Shown piece after piece: positions 56,343 to 64,000 of a DNA stretch of 64,000 nt. Every line of letters begins with the position of its first letter. The first letter of the stretch is position 1. Position numbers and translations under genes: made by a program. Below the pieces are notes generated by a model. It ran no database searches. It saw nothing but the letters and a program-made list of their open reading frames with translations, and was not told the origin of the DNA. This stretch comes from an uncultured Paracoccaceae bacterium (GTDB lineage: Bacteria; Pseudomonadota; Alphaproteobacteria; Rhodobacterales; Rhodobacteraceae): contig CAJXSD010000003.1 of the NCBI GenBank assembly GCA_913060475.1, positions 62,001 through 126,000 of the forward strand, read 5' to 3'.

Positions 56343-56789
56343 TTAGAAATTTTGTGACATCAATCCGTGGCTGTCGCGTCTGTGAAACCCGACCGAGGAT
56401 AAAAACCGTTCTAGGCGGACATCCTGGATTGGCAAGGAAAGCGACAGTGACCCAACGCCATTTTCGCGCAGCATCACGCAAATTTTATTCAGCGTTTCGC
56501 GCCCCATGCCGCGGACGCGCACTTTGTCGCGCATGAAAATCTGTTCCAATATTGCCTGCAAACCACCATGCGCAATGGACCAGTTAAATGTTACAATCGC
56601 ATAGCCCACCGGTGCGCTGGGCGGACCAATCAGGTAAATCACGCCCATGGGGCTGCCCTGCAACAAAGGCATCAGCGCCGCCTCGCGGGCTGTGCCGTCA
56701 AGGGTCAGACCAAATTCATCACAATAGGCCGCAACCAGCGGATCAATCTTGCTGAAATCGTCGGGATCAGCCAATCGGATGTTGGTCAT
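56343..56789 (-). CDS. GNAT-family N-acetyltransferase
   Basis: A 148-residue acetyltransferase starting MTNIRLADPDDFSKIDPL. The acetyl-CoA loop RVRGMGRETL (R-x-x-G-x-G/A type, about residues 96-105) and the strand VGYAIVTFNWS are visible. Substrate unknown. The ATG overlaps the nucleoside hydrolase stop by 4 bases, which fixes the start and excludes a 33-residue extension. It lies 9 bases before selO. Confidence 0.85.
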   Translation of the reverse strand: MTNIRLADPDDFSKIDPLVAAYCDEFGLTLDGTAREAALMPLLQGSPMGVIYLIGPPSAPVGYAIVTFNWSIAHGGLQAILEQIFMRDKVRVRGMGRETLNKICVMLRENGVGSLSLSLPIQDVRLERFLSSVGFHRRDSHGLMSQNF

Positions 56790-57721
56790 AGCCGTGCCAA
56801 CCGCTGTGTCAGCAAATCGAAAAATCCATCTGCATCCAGATCCCCAATGAAATAGGCATTTGGCGCGCGATCTGTGACGCGCCACCAATCGGCAACAGTC
56901 ATGCCGCGTGTTAGGGCAGACTGCGTTTCGATTTCGACATTGATGTACCGGCCCGTAAACAAATCAGGATTGATCAAATAGGCAATCACCGTGGGATCAT
57001 GCAGTGGTGCACCCGCGGATCCATATTTTTCCTTGTCAAAGCGTTCAAAGAAATCCGTCATTTGCGCCACGGCAATACCCACAGGGGTTCCAATGTCGCG
57101 GAATGCATCGTTGCGCGCACGCGTGACCAGGGCTTTGTGTGTGACGTCCAGAGGCAGGATTGTAATTTTTGCGCCCGATTTCATAACAATTTCTGCGGCT
57201 TCTGGGTCAACATATATGTTGAATTCAGCTGCCGGGGTGATGTTGCCCACTTCGAAATATGCGCCGCCCATCAGAACGATTTCTTGTATCTTTTCAATGA
57301 TATCAGGCGCTTTGTTTATGGCGGATGCAATGTTGGTCAATGGGCCCAAGGGGCATAATGTGACCGTGCCGGCAGGGTGGTTTCGGACCGTATCAATAAT
57401 AAAATCCACCGCGTGCCCATCCTGTAATGGCATGGTTGGGTCTGGCAAAACGGGACCGTCTAGGCCTGTTTTGCCATGCACATGTTCTGCCGTTACCAAC
57501 CGATGGGCCAAGGGGCGGTCGCAACCTGCATAAACGGGCATGTCCGGTCGTCCAGCCAATTCGCAAACGATGCGGGCATTTTTTTCGGTCAGTGCCAGTG
57601 GCACGTTGCCCGCAACGGCCGTGATGCCCAGAACCTCGATGTCTTCTGGGCTGGCAAGGGCCAATAATATGGCAATTGCGTCATCTTGGCCGGGATCTGT
57701 GTCGATAATTATTTTTCTCAT
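56786..57721 (-). CDS. Inosine-uridine preferring nucleoside hydrolase family protein
   Basis: A 311-residue hydrolase that splits nucleosides to base and ribose. The calcium-binding DTDPGQDDAIAI (about 6-17) is the family signature; VLMGGAYFEVGNITPAAEFN (about 150-170) and HDPTVIAYLI with the catalytic His are also present. Start ATG 57721 (MRKIIIDTDPG). Coupled to a GNAT gene. It may salvage nucleosides; no transporter is adjacent. Confidence 0.92.
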   Translation of the reverse strand: MRKIIIDTDPGQDDAIAILLALASPEDIEVLGITAVAGNVPLALTEKNARIVCELAGRPDMPVYAGCDRPLAHRLVTAEHVHGKTGLDGPVLPDPTMPLQDGHAVDFIIDTVRNHPAGTVTLCPLGPLTNIASAINKAPDIIEKIQEIVLMGGAYFEVGNITPAAEFNIYVDPEAAEIVMKSGAKITILPLDVTHKALVTRARNDAFRDIGTPVGIAVAQMTDFFERFDKEKYGSAGAPLHDPTVIAYLINPDLFTGRYINVEIETQSALTRGMTVADWWRVTDRAPNAYFIGDLDADGFFDLLTQRLARL

Positions 57722-57829
57722 TGGGGTGAAACCTTGGCAGTCGTCTAATCCGTCTAGCTTGCATGGAATAGGCGCGGTTTCAAGCGCAAAGCTGTGCCTT
57801 GGGGCCGCGGACCCATGGCACAACAGGGC

Positions 57830-58837
57830 CTAGTTGTCGAAATCGACCTGTTCCGTCATTTGCAGTGCCGCTGCGCGGTGTTTGGCCAATTCGGTCACAT
57901 TCAGATCATCCGCAACAAAGCTGCCCCACGAGGACACAATATCATTTGGTTCGGTACCTGCGGCGATGGGGTATTCAAAATTGGCATCTGCATAGATTTC
58001 CTGCGCCGTAGGCGAGGTTAGGAATTCGATCAGCGCAACGGCCTGTTCAGGGTTTGGCGCGTGTTTTGCCATGGCAACGCCTGACACATTCACATGAACC
58101 CCACCATTTTCAAACACAGGGAACAGGATGCGTACACTGTCGGCCCAAGCCTGCTGTTCTGGATCGGACAGCATTTGGCCCATGTAATATGTGTTTCCGA
58201 TGGAAATATCACATTCGCCAGACCAGATCGCCTTGACTTGGGCGCGGTCGTTACCTTGGGGTTTGCGGGCTAGGTTGTCTTTGACGCCCTGCAACCATGT
58301 CTTTGCCGCCTCGGTCCCGTGGTGCGCAATGACCGCGGATGTTAGGGCAATATTGTAATCATGCATGCCCGATCGCGTGCAAATGCGTCCCCGCCATTTG
58401 TCCGATGCCAGATCTTCGTAGGTGGTCAGTTCGCCATCGGCCACGCGATCTTTGCTGGCATAGGCGATGCGGGCGCGGGTGGATAAGCCAAACCAATGAT
58501 TGTCTGGGTCGCGATATTGCGCCGGCACATTCTGTGTCACCGTTTCACTGGTCACAGATTGTGTCAGGTCGGCGTCAACAACGGCGGCCAGACGGGCAAT
58601 GTCCACGGTCAAAATCACATCGGCAGGGGACCGTTTGCCTTCGGCCTTCATCCGTTCGATCAGACCCTTTTCCAGATATGCGACATTGACGGTGATACCG
58701 GTTTGTTCGTGAAACGCATCGGTCAGAGGTTTCAGCAATTCTGGCTGACGATAGGAATAAATATTCACCTCTTGCGCGATGGCGGTTGTGGCCATCAGCG
58801 CGCCTGCGAGTGTTCCGACTATGATGTGTTTGGTCAT
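57830..58837 (-). CDS. Periplasmic Fe(3+)-binding protein of an ABC transporter (FbpA-like)
   Basis: A 335-residue receptor with a signal peptide (MTKHIIVGTLAGALMATTAIA, cut before QEVNIYSYR). The iron ligand tyrosine pair is in IGNTYYMGQ, and VNIYSYRQPELL is the usual start of mature FbpA/FutA proteins. It carries ferric iron to an inner-membrane permease, but no permease or ATPase adjoins it. Two dyads upstream resemble iron-response sites, supporting induction under iron limitation. Confidence 0.92.
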   Translation of the reverse strand: MTKHIIVGTLAGALMATTAIAQEVNIYSYRQPELLKPLTDAFHEQTGITVNVAYLEKGLIERMKAEGKRSPADVILTVDIARLAAVVDADLTQSVTSETVTQNVPAQYRDPDNHWFGLSTRARIAYASKDRVADGELTTYEDLASDKWRGRICTRSGMHDYNIALTSAVIAHHGTEAAKTWLQGVKDNLARKPQGNDRAQVKAIWSGECDISIGNTYYMGQMLSDPEQQAWADSVRILFPVFENGGVHVNVSGVAMAKHAPNPEQAVALIEFLTSPTAQEIYADANFEYPIAAGTEPNDIVSSWGSFVADDLNVTELAKHRAAALQMTEQVDFDN

Positions 58838-58873
58838 GGATGCCTGTCCTTGATATGCAACTGCGCCACTTAT

Positions 58874-58894
58874 ACCTGACCAAAATAGTCAGGT
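58874..58894. promoter_or_regulatory. Iron-box-like dyad 1 upstream of the Fe-binding protein gene
   Basis: ACCTGAC (58874-58880), 7-base spacer CAAAATA, GTCAGGT (58888-58894): a perfect inverted repeat 37 bases before the ATG. It resembles the iron-linked palindromes described for Rhodobacterales (TGAC...GTCA). A second, weaker copy follows at 25-bp spacing. Confidence 0.75.
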
Positions 58895-58898
58895 CAAT

Positions 58899-58919
58899 AC
58901 CTGAATAAAAAAGTCGGTT
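58899..58919. promoter_or_regulatory. Iron-box-like dyad 2 (imperfect)
   Basis: ACCTGAA (58899-58905), 7-base spacer, GTCGGTT (58913-58919). Same frame and spacer as dyad 1 but with three mismatches to its arms. It overlaps the mazG stop codon. Centre 25 bp from dyad 1. Confidence 0.5.
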
Positions 58920-59733
58920 ATTTTAGGTGCTGCTTGGCTTGATCCCATAGAGCATCCATTTCGGCCAGATTTGACTGTTCTGGTGTCTTGCCAGATTTAT
59001 TAAGTTCGCTTTCTATGTATCTAAAACGATTTGTAAATTTGGAATTCGCACGCCGCAGGGCTTCCTCTGCGTCGATGTTCAGGTGGCGGCCTAGGTTGAC
59101 AACAACAAATAACAAATCACCGAATTCTTCGGCCAGATGATCGGGGTCATTTTGGTCCCGTGCTTCGGCCAATTCGGCTGATTCCTCTTGGATTTTGTCC
59201 AGAACGTGGCTGATATCGGGCCAGTCAAATCCAACCCGCGCTGCCCGTTTTTGCAGTTTTTGCGCCCGCATCAAGGCGGGCAATCCGACGGCCACATCAT
59301 CCAAAACGCCACTGCGTTTTTTACTGGCGCGCTCGGCCGCTTTTATTTTTTCCCAATCTTGGGTTTGCTGATCGGCGGATTTGTCGCGCGATTCATCGCC
59401 AAACACATGGGGGTGGCGATGCACCATTTTGTCGGAAATGGCATTGACCACGTCATCGAAATCAAACCGGCCTTCTTCACTGGCCATTTGGGTGTGATAG
59501 ACGCTTTGTAACAGTAAATCGCCCAATTCAGATTTCAGATCGTCGAAATCACCGCGTTCTATGGCGTCTGCGACTTCATAGGCCTCTTCTATTGTGTAGG
59601 GGGCGATAGATTTATAATCCTGTTCGATGTCCCAAGGACACCCATTGACGGGATCGCGCAGCGCTTTCATAATTTCCAAAAGACGTGGCATGCCCCCTTG
59701 GGGATCCATGATTAATTTACTGTCAAAGCCCAT
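58918..59733 (-). CDS. mazG: Nucleoside triphosphate pyrophosphohydrolase MazG
   Basis: A 271-residue MazG with two all-alpha domains. The first has LLEIMKALRDPVNGCPWDIEQDYKSI and EEAYEVADAIERGDFDDLKSELGDLLLQ with the EExxE and ExxD metal motif; the second repeats it as EESAELAEARDQNDPDHLAEEFGDLLF. It clears non-standard or excess NTPs. I choose ATG 59733 (MGFDSKLIMDP); a reading 128 residues longer is not like the family. Divergent from the M20 gene with 63 bases between. Confidence 0.94.
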   Translation of the reverse strand: MGFDSKLIMDPQGGMPRLLEIMKALRDPVNGCPWDIEQDYKSIAPYTIEEAYEVADAIERGDFDDLKSELGDLLLQSVYHTQMASEEGRFDFDDVVNAISDKMVHRHPHVFGDESRDKSADQQTQDWEKIKAAERASKKRSGVLDDVAVGLPALMRAQKLQKRAARVGFDWPDISHVLDKIQEESAELAEARDQNDPDHLAEEFGDLLFVVVNLGRHLNIDAEEALRRANSKFTNRFRYIESELNKSGKTPEQSNLAEMDALWDQAKQHLK

Positions 59734-59796
59734 TGCACCACCCGTGTATCCAAGTTCATATACACCCTGACAATTTGCACCAAAGGAGTCCAGAGC

Positions 59797-60966
59797 GTGC
59801 CCGTTATAAATCGAATTGCAGCCTATGCTGATGATATGAAAACATGGCGCCGTCATTTGCATGCCCACCCTGAATTGGCGCTGGATTGTTTTGAAACGGC
59901 AAATTTTGTGGTGGACCGTCTGCGTGAATTCGGTGTTGATGAAATCCACACAGGGATTGCAAAAACAGGCGTTGTTGCGATCATCAACGGGCAGGGTGAT
60001 GGGCCCACAATCGGGTTGCGTGCCGATATGGATGCGCTGCCTATGACGGAAACAACCGGCCTGGACTGGGCCAGTAAAACGGTTGGCGCGATGCATGCCT
60101 GTGGTCATGATGGGCACACCACAATGTTATTGGGTGCCGCGAAATACCTGTCCGAGACACGCAAATTTTCCGGCCGTGTCGCATTGATTTTCCAACCTGC
60201 AGAAGAGGCAATCGGCGGGGGCCGCATCATGGTCGAAGAGGGCATGATGGATCGTTTCGACATTGCGCAGGTCTATGGGATCCACAATGTGCCCAATCTG
60301 GCCTTGGGGCATTTTGAAACGACCTTGGGTCCCTTGATGGCGGGGGCGGACGAATTTCACGTGGATATTACGGGCCTAGGCGGGCATGCCGCCTATCCCC
60401 ATGAAACCAAGGATCCGGTCATGGTGGCCGTTGCCATCGCACAGGCGTTCCAGACCATCGTGACACGCAATCTGGACCCCTTTGATCAATTGGTGCTGTC
60501 CATCACGCAAATTCATGCGGGCCAGACCGATAATGTGATCCCTGAAACCGCCTATATGAATGGGACCGTGCGCATATTTTCCAAGGACGTTCAGGCGATG
60601 GTAATTGATCGGATGCAGGCCATTTGTGATGGTCTGGCGCTGTCCTTTGGGGTGCAGGTGACCCTAAGATACGAAAAGGGATATCCCCCCACCATCAATG
60701 ATGCCGACAAGGCTGAATTCGCGGCCAAGGTTGCAGGCGAAATTTCAGGTCCCGCGGCCGTGGATACAACATCGGGCTGTGAAATGGGGGCCGAAGATTT
60801 CAGCTATATGCTTGAGGCGCGGCCGGGGGCCTATTTGTTCATGGGTATTGGCGACGGGGCTGGGCTGCACAATACCAACTATGATTTCAACGACGATGCC
60901 GCACCCTATGGGGCCAGTTTTCTGGCGCGATTGGTGGAACAGGCGCAACCTGTGTCCACAGCATAA
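59797..60966 (+). CDS. M20-family amidohydrolase (aminoacylase/hippurate hydrolase type)
   Basis: A 389-residue metallopeptidase of the M20D group. Metal-site segments: MHACGHDGHTTMLLGAAK (Cys, His), FQPAEEAIGGGRIMVEEG (Glu pair), YGIHNVPNL and the C-terminal GAEDFSYMLEARPGAYLFMG. It splits N-acyl or amide bonds of small amino-acid derivatives. The GTG start at 59797 is fixed by AAAGGAG 8 bases before. It precedes the DUF1499 gene by 11 bases. Confidence 0.93.
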   Translation: MPVINRIAAYADDMKTWRRHLHAHPELALDCFETANFVVDRLREFGVDEIHTGIAKTGVVAIINGQGDGPTIGLRADMDALPMTETTGLDWASKTVGAMHACGHDGHTTMLLGAAKYLSETRKFSGRVALIFQPAEEAIGGGRIMVEEGMMDRFDIAQVYGIHNVPNLALGHFETTLGPLMAGADEFHVDITGLGGHAAYPHETKDPVMVAVAIAQAFQTIVTRNLDPFDQLVLSITQIHAGQTDNVIPETAYMNGTVRIFSKDVQAMVIDRMQAICDGLALSFGVQVTLRYEKGYPPTINDADKAEFAAKVAGEISGPAAVDTTSGCEMGAEDFSYMLEARPGAYLFMGIGDGAGLHNTNYDFNDDAAPYGASFLARLVEQAQPVSTA

Positions 60967-60977
60967 GGGGCGTAAGC

Positions 60978-61379
60978 ATGTTCAAAATTGTAATTCTGGT
61001 CCTGATCGTGGCGGGTTTGGCCTATATCCGTTTGGCGCCCAGCGATGTTGAGCGTTGGCATGATATGCCTGATTTCGACAGTGATCAGGATTTGGCGGGT
61101 GGGGTCATGCGTATTCTTGACCCTGTCGATCAGGCGCAATTTGCTGATTTGGTGGATGTTATCCAAGCCAGCGATCGCGTGACACATCTGGCAGGGTCGG
61201 TCGCAGATGGCAAAATCACCTTTATTGCGCGGACCAAATGGATGGGGTTTCCCGATTACGTCACGTTGCAGTGGCGCAATGGTCGATTGCGTATTTATTC
61301 TAGACTGCGGTTTGGTCAGTCTGATCTGGGCGTCAATGGCCGCAGGCTACAGGCATGGGTATCGCAGGTTTTGGGGTAA
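60978..61379 (+). CDS. DUF1499-domain protein
   Basis: A 133-residue protein with a single N-terminal membrane helix (FKIVILVLIVAGLAYI) and the DUF1499 fold: HDMPDF near the start, VADGKITFIARTKWMGFPDYVTLQW and RLRIYSRLRFGQSDLGVNGRRLQAW at the end. Function unknown. It stands between the M20 gene and prfA on the same strand. Confidence 0.85.
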   Translation: MFKIVILVLIVAGLAYIRLAPSDVERWHDMPDFDSDQDLAGGVMRILDPVDQAQFADLVDVIQASDRVTHLAGSVADGKITFIARTKWMGFPDYVTLQWRNGRLRIYSRLRFGQSDLGVNGRRLQAWVSQVLG

Positions 61380-61420
61380 TTAGGGCTTGACCAGCGGTGA
61401 TCTTTGGTGATGTTAGCGGC

Positions 61421-62476
61421 ATGATACCTTTTGACAGACTTGAACAAATCAAACAACGTTTCGAATTCCTTGAGGCGCAGTTAAACGCGGGCGCATCAGG
61501 CGATGACATTGCGAAAATTTCGCGTGAATATTCCGAATTGCGCCCAGTTGTGGAACAGATTGGCGAATATCAAACGCTGCTGTCTGATCTGGACGAGGCC
61601 AAGGAAATGCTGGCCGATCCAGACATGCGCGAATTGGCCGAGGATGAATTGCCCCGCCTTAAATCCCGCATCCCCGAGGTCGAACACGCCCTACAGCTGG
61701 CATTGCTGCCCAAGGATGCCGCCGATGCGCGTCCGGCCATGCTGGAAATTCGCCCCGGCACTGGTGGGGACGAGGCGGCGTTGTTTGCTGGCGATTTGTT
61801 GCGCATGTATCAACGCTATGCCGAAACCAAGGGCTGGACATTTGAAATCATCGAAGAGCAGCACACAGAATTGGGTGGCATCAAAGAGGTTGTGGCCCAT
61901 ATCAAAGGGGACGGCGTCTTTGCCCGTATGAAATACGAATCCGGTGTGCACCGCGTGCAGCGCGTCCCCGAAACCGAAAGCGGCGGGCGTGTGCATACAT
62001 CCGCCGCCACCGTTGCCGTATTGCCCGAGGCCGAGGATGTCGATATTCAAATCGATGCCAATGATTTGCGTATTGATACCATGCGATCATCCGGCGCAGG
62101 GGGACAGCACGTCAACACCACCGATTCTGCGGTCCGCATTACCCATATTCCAACGGGTTTGGTTGTGACCAGTTCGGAAAAATCACAGCACAGAAACCGC
62201 GAAATTGCGATGCAGGTGTTAAAAACACGTCTTTATGACATGGAACGCCAGCGGGTGCATGATGAACGATCTGCGGACCGTAAATCTCAGGTTGGATCTG
62301 GGGATCGGTCGGAACGGATCAGAACCTATAACTTCCCCCAGGGGCGCATGTCGGATCACCGCATCAATTTGACCCTGTATAAACTGGATCAAATCATGCA
62401 GGGCGATTTGGATGATATCGTGGATGCACTGATTTCGGATGCTCAGGCCAGCTTGTTGGCCGAAATGAACCAATGA
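61421..62476 (+). CDS. prfA: Peptide chain release factor 1
   Basis: A 351-residue RF1 that reads UAA and UAG. The GGQ peptidyl-release motif is [16 protein letters not shown], and the region [24 protein letters not shown] is the RF1 anticodon-like domain. The ATG at 61421 ([10 protein letters not shown]) fits family length; a GTG-like earlier start at 61397 is less likely. It overlaps prmC by 4 bases, the enzyme that methylates its GGQ glutamine. Confidence 0.96.
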   Translation: MIPFDRLEQIKQRFEFLEAQLNAGASGDDIAKISREYSELRPVVEQIGEYQTLLSDLDEAKEMLADPDMRELAEDELPRLKSRIPEVEHALQLALLPKDAADARPAMLEIRPGTGGDEAALFAGDLLRMYQRYAETKGWTFEIIEEQHTELGGIKEVVAHIKGDGVFARMKYESGVHRVQRVPETESGGRVHTSAATVAVLPEAEDVDIQIDANDLRIDTMRSSGAGGQHVNTTDSAVRITHIPTGLVVTSSEKSQHRNREIAMQVLKTRLYDMERQRVHDERSADRKSQVGSGDRSERIRTYNFPQGRMSDHRINLTLYKLDQIMQGDLDDIVDALISDAQASLLAEMNQ

Positions 62477-63303
62477 TTGCACAAATCGCTCTGCGGGATG
62501 CAATCGCTCGGTTAAACGACCACGCAATCGCATCAGCGCCGCGCGATGCACGGGTGCTGCTCTCCTATGCCATGGGCATTGATCCATCGCGTTTGACATT
62601 GGAATTATCGCAGACCTTGGATCAGGATGTTTTGGACCGGTTCCAGAACGTGATTGATCAACGTTGTGCCCACAAACCGGTGTCCCGTATTTTGGGGTAC
62701 CGCGATTTTTGGGGACGTCGGTTCAGGATAACGGCGGATGTTCTGGATCCACGGGGCGATACGGAAACCCTGGTTCAGGCAGTTGTCACACAACCGGCGA
62801 CCCGCGTTTTGGATTTAGGCACGGGCAGTGGAATTTTGGCGGTGACTTTGGCGGCTGAATGGCCCGCCGCACAGGTTGTGGCCAGCGATATATCGCCAGA
62901 TGCCTTGGATGTTGCGCGCCATAACGCGCAGGCCTTGGGCGTGCAAGATCGTGTCAGCTGTGTTCAGTCGGATTGGTTTGATCAGATTGATGGGCGCTAT
63001 GACCTGATCGTGTCGAACCCCCCCTATATTACCGATCGCGAAATGGCGGAATTGCAGCCGGATGTTTTGCATTTTGACCCCAAAATTGCTCTGACCCCGG
63101 GGGGGGATGGATTGCACCCCTATCGCGTCATATCTGCACAGGCTGCGGCATTTTTGAACGCTGGTGGGCGCATTGCGGTGGAAATTGGATGGCAACAGGG
63201 ACCAGTCGTTGCCGAATTGTTCCGCGCAGCCGGTTTTCGAGATGTCGCCGTCTTGACCGACCTAGACGGAAAAGACCGCGTTGTTGTGGCAAATTGGCCG
63301 TAA
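62473..63303 (+). CDS. prmC: Peptide chain release factor N5-glutamine methyltransferase
   Basis: A 276-residue PrmC/HemK that methylates Gln of the GGQ motif in release factors. The SAM site is [20 protein letters not shown] and the catalytic NPPY motif is in [14 protein letters not shown]-terminal [14 protein letters not shown] helix region is present. Translationally coupled to prfA, its substrate gene (ATGA overlap). Confidence 0.96.
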   Translation: MIAQIALRDAIARLNDHAIASAPRDARVLLSYAMGIDPSRLTLELSQTLDQDVLDRFQNVIDQRCAHKPVSRILGYRDFWGRRFRITADVLDPRGDTETLVQAVVTQPATRVLDLGTGSGILAVTLAAEWPAAQVVASDISPDALDVARHNAQALGVQDRVSCVQSDWFDQIDGRYDLIVSNPPYITDREMAELQPDVLHFDPKIALTPGGDGLHPYRVISAQAAAFLNAGGRIAVEIGWQQGPVVAELFRAAGFRDVAVLTDLDGKDRVVVANWP

Positions 63304-63516
63304 TTTACAATTTTGCAGGAAAAAAACATGTTTTTGTGACGAAAGTGGTAATTTCTACTTGTGGCCATCGGTGGTTACGGGTTATCAAGTCGCAGCGTTA
63401 GACAGGTTGTGCACAGCACCCCAACGCGGAAATTACCGAACAGCAGTAGAATTTGGGTGACACTCTGGTTCAACACTGCCCTTAGACTATCAGACTAGCA
63501 AGGCTGGAAAGCTTAC
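63304..63516. other. Intergenic region before the DUF4167 gene
   Basis: 213 bases with no gene. A 14-bp palindrome AAAAACATGTTTTT at 63322-63335 lies 18 bases after the prmC stop and could form a weak terminator-like hairpin. A promoter for the DUF4167 gene must lie here; no clear consensus is seen. Confidence 0.4.
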
Positions 63517-64000
63517 ATGAGATCATCTAAATCGCGGTCGCGGTCCAGACAGAACCGCAACAACAACCGGTCCCTTGGCAATGTTATCAATCGTGTTTTT
63601 GATAGCTCGGGCCCCGAGGGCAAAGTGCGCGGCACACCCCAACAGATTATTGAAAAATATAATCAATTGGCACGGGACGCGCAGTTGGCCAATGATCGGG
63701 TTGCTGCGGAAAATTTTCAACAGCACGCGGAACATTATTTACGCCTGCTTGGCGAGGCGCAGCGCGAAATGGATCAGCGCCGCGAACAGCAAGAACGTGA
63801 AAACCGCGAACGCCAAGCGCAGCGGGACAAAGAACGCCAAGACCGTGAAGTTGCGCCTGTCGATGAGAGCAGTAACTTAATATCAGATGGGTTTGCCGAC
63901 ACTGACGATCAGCCAATTGTCGATTCTATGCCGATCTTAGACGATGCACAGCCAGCCCACGACCAAGACGTCCAATCGATTAATCCTGCCGACCCTGCTG
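63517..64000 (+). CDS. DUF4167-domain protein, N-terminal part
   Basis: Open from ATG 63517 to the end of the window (161 codons), so the 3' end is missing. The N-terminal SKSRSRSRQNRNNNRSLGNVINRVFDSSGPEGKVRGTPQQIIEKYNQLARDAQLANDRVAAENFQQHAEHYLR run fits DUF4167 in alphaproteobacteria, then a Gln/Arg/Glu-rich coiled stretch and an acidic tail. Very basic and low-complexity at the start; possibly nucleic-acid bound. Role not known. Confidence 0.85.
   Translation, partial: MRSSKSRSRSRQNRNNNRSLGNVINRVFDSSGPEGKVRGTPQQIIEKYNQLARDAQLANDRVAAENFQQHAEHYLRLLGEAQREMDQRREQQERENRERQAQRDKERQDREVAPVDESSNLISDGFADTDDQPIVDSMPILDDAQPAHDQDVQSINPADPA

Noticed and set aside
61400-61420. GTTAGCG near the prfA start as a third CceR-like site
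   Set aside because: Only one half-site (TGTTAGCGGC) is present, with no opposing arm.

Overview
The window looks like a chromosomal segment of a marine-type alphaproteobacterium of the Rhodobacterales (Roseobacter/Rhodobacteraceae). This rests on family content and gene order seen together: tatABC followed by a DUF815 ATPase; a cysG-DUF2849-siroheme reductase-cysH-DUF934-fpr sulfur operon; alr with an MlaFE/PqiA-type module; an Entner-Doudoroff edd-eda pair; DUF2852, DUF4167 and RSP_2648-type PIN proteins; and a dctBD-dctPQM TRAP locus. Base composition is moderate (slightly above 50% G+C by eye) and coding density is very high, with many 4-base ATGA stop/start overlaps. I saw no rRNA, tRNA, CRISPR array, insertion sequence or prophage.

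Layout. 1-3.4 kb: tail of an ABC transporter ATPase, a small exported protein, then tatABC and a DUF815 ATPase. 3.4-16.1 kb (minus strand): an NlpD-like lipoprotein with pcm and surE, an SDR, DUF2199-purF-cvpA-radA, a lipid-type ABC module (MlaE, MlaF, two membrane proteins) coupled to alr, and dnaB. 16.4-20.5 kb: an ankyrin-repeat protein, pyrE, pyrC and a glycosyltransferase. 20.7-24.8 kb: a CoxD/CoxE/CoxF-like module (MoxR ATPase, VWA protein, XdhC, molybdopterin-binding protein) without its usual molybdo-hydroxylase. 24.9-26.3 kb: infC, which appears to start at a rare AUA codon, and a membrane-anchored repetitive protein. 26.4-31.7 kb: the assimilatory sulfate/sulfite reduction operon with a divergent Lrp-type regulator. 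32.3-40.1 kb: a cytochrome P450, then the DctB sensor, a DctD-like regulator whose AAA+ domain is degenerate, and a dctPQM TRAP transporter. 40.1-48.1 kb: tpiA, a 2OG-Fe(II) oxygenase, Fe-S assembly factors, bpt, RDD and DUF2852 membrane proteins, a YbaK protein and glnE. 48.1-53.8 kb: eda, edd, an rRNA methyltransferase with a PIN protein, and eno. 53.9-64 kb: a DMT transporter, selO, a GNAT protein, a nucleoside hydrolase, an iron-binding protein, mazG, an M20 amidohydrolase, DUF1499, prfA-prmC and the start of a DUF4167 protein.

How it works together. Most genes are housekeeping: protein export, nucleotide synthesis, envelope maintenance, translation start and release, and nitrogen control. 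The regulatory DNA is the most informative part. Matching LacI-type dyads lie upstream of edd and eno and suggest joint control of carbon flow. Two 18-bp-class dyads lie between the DctD-like gene and dctP. Two tandem dyads precede the DUF2852 gene, two precede the iron-binding protein gene, and one lies in the cysG/lrp divergent region. A short repeated 3' element follows dnaB, pyrC and eno. No obviously new multi-gene system is present. The best candidates for new biology are the DctD-like regulator that appears unable to work with sigma-54, the stand-alone Cox-type maturation module, the tandem DUF2852 operators and the ankyrin protein with a duplicated N-terminal segment.
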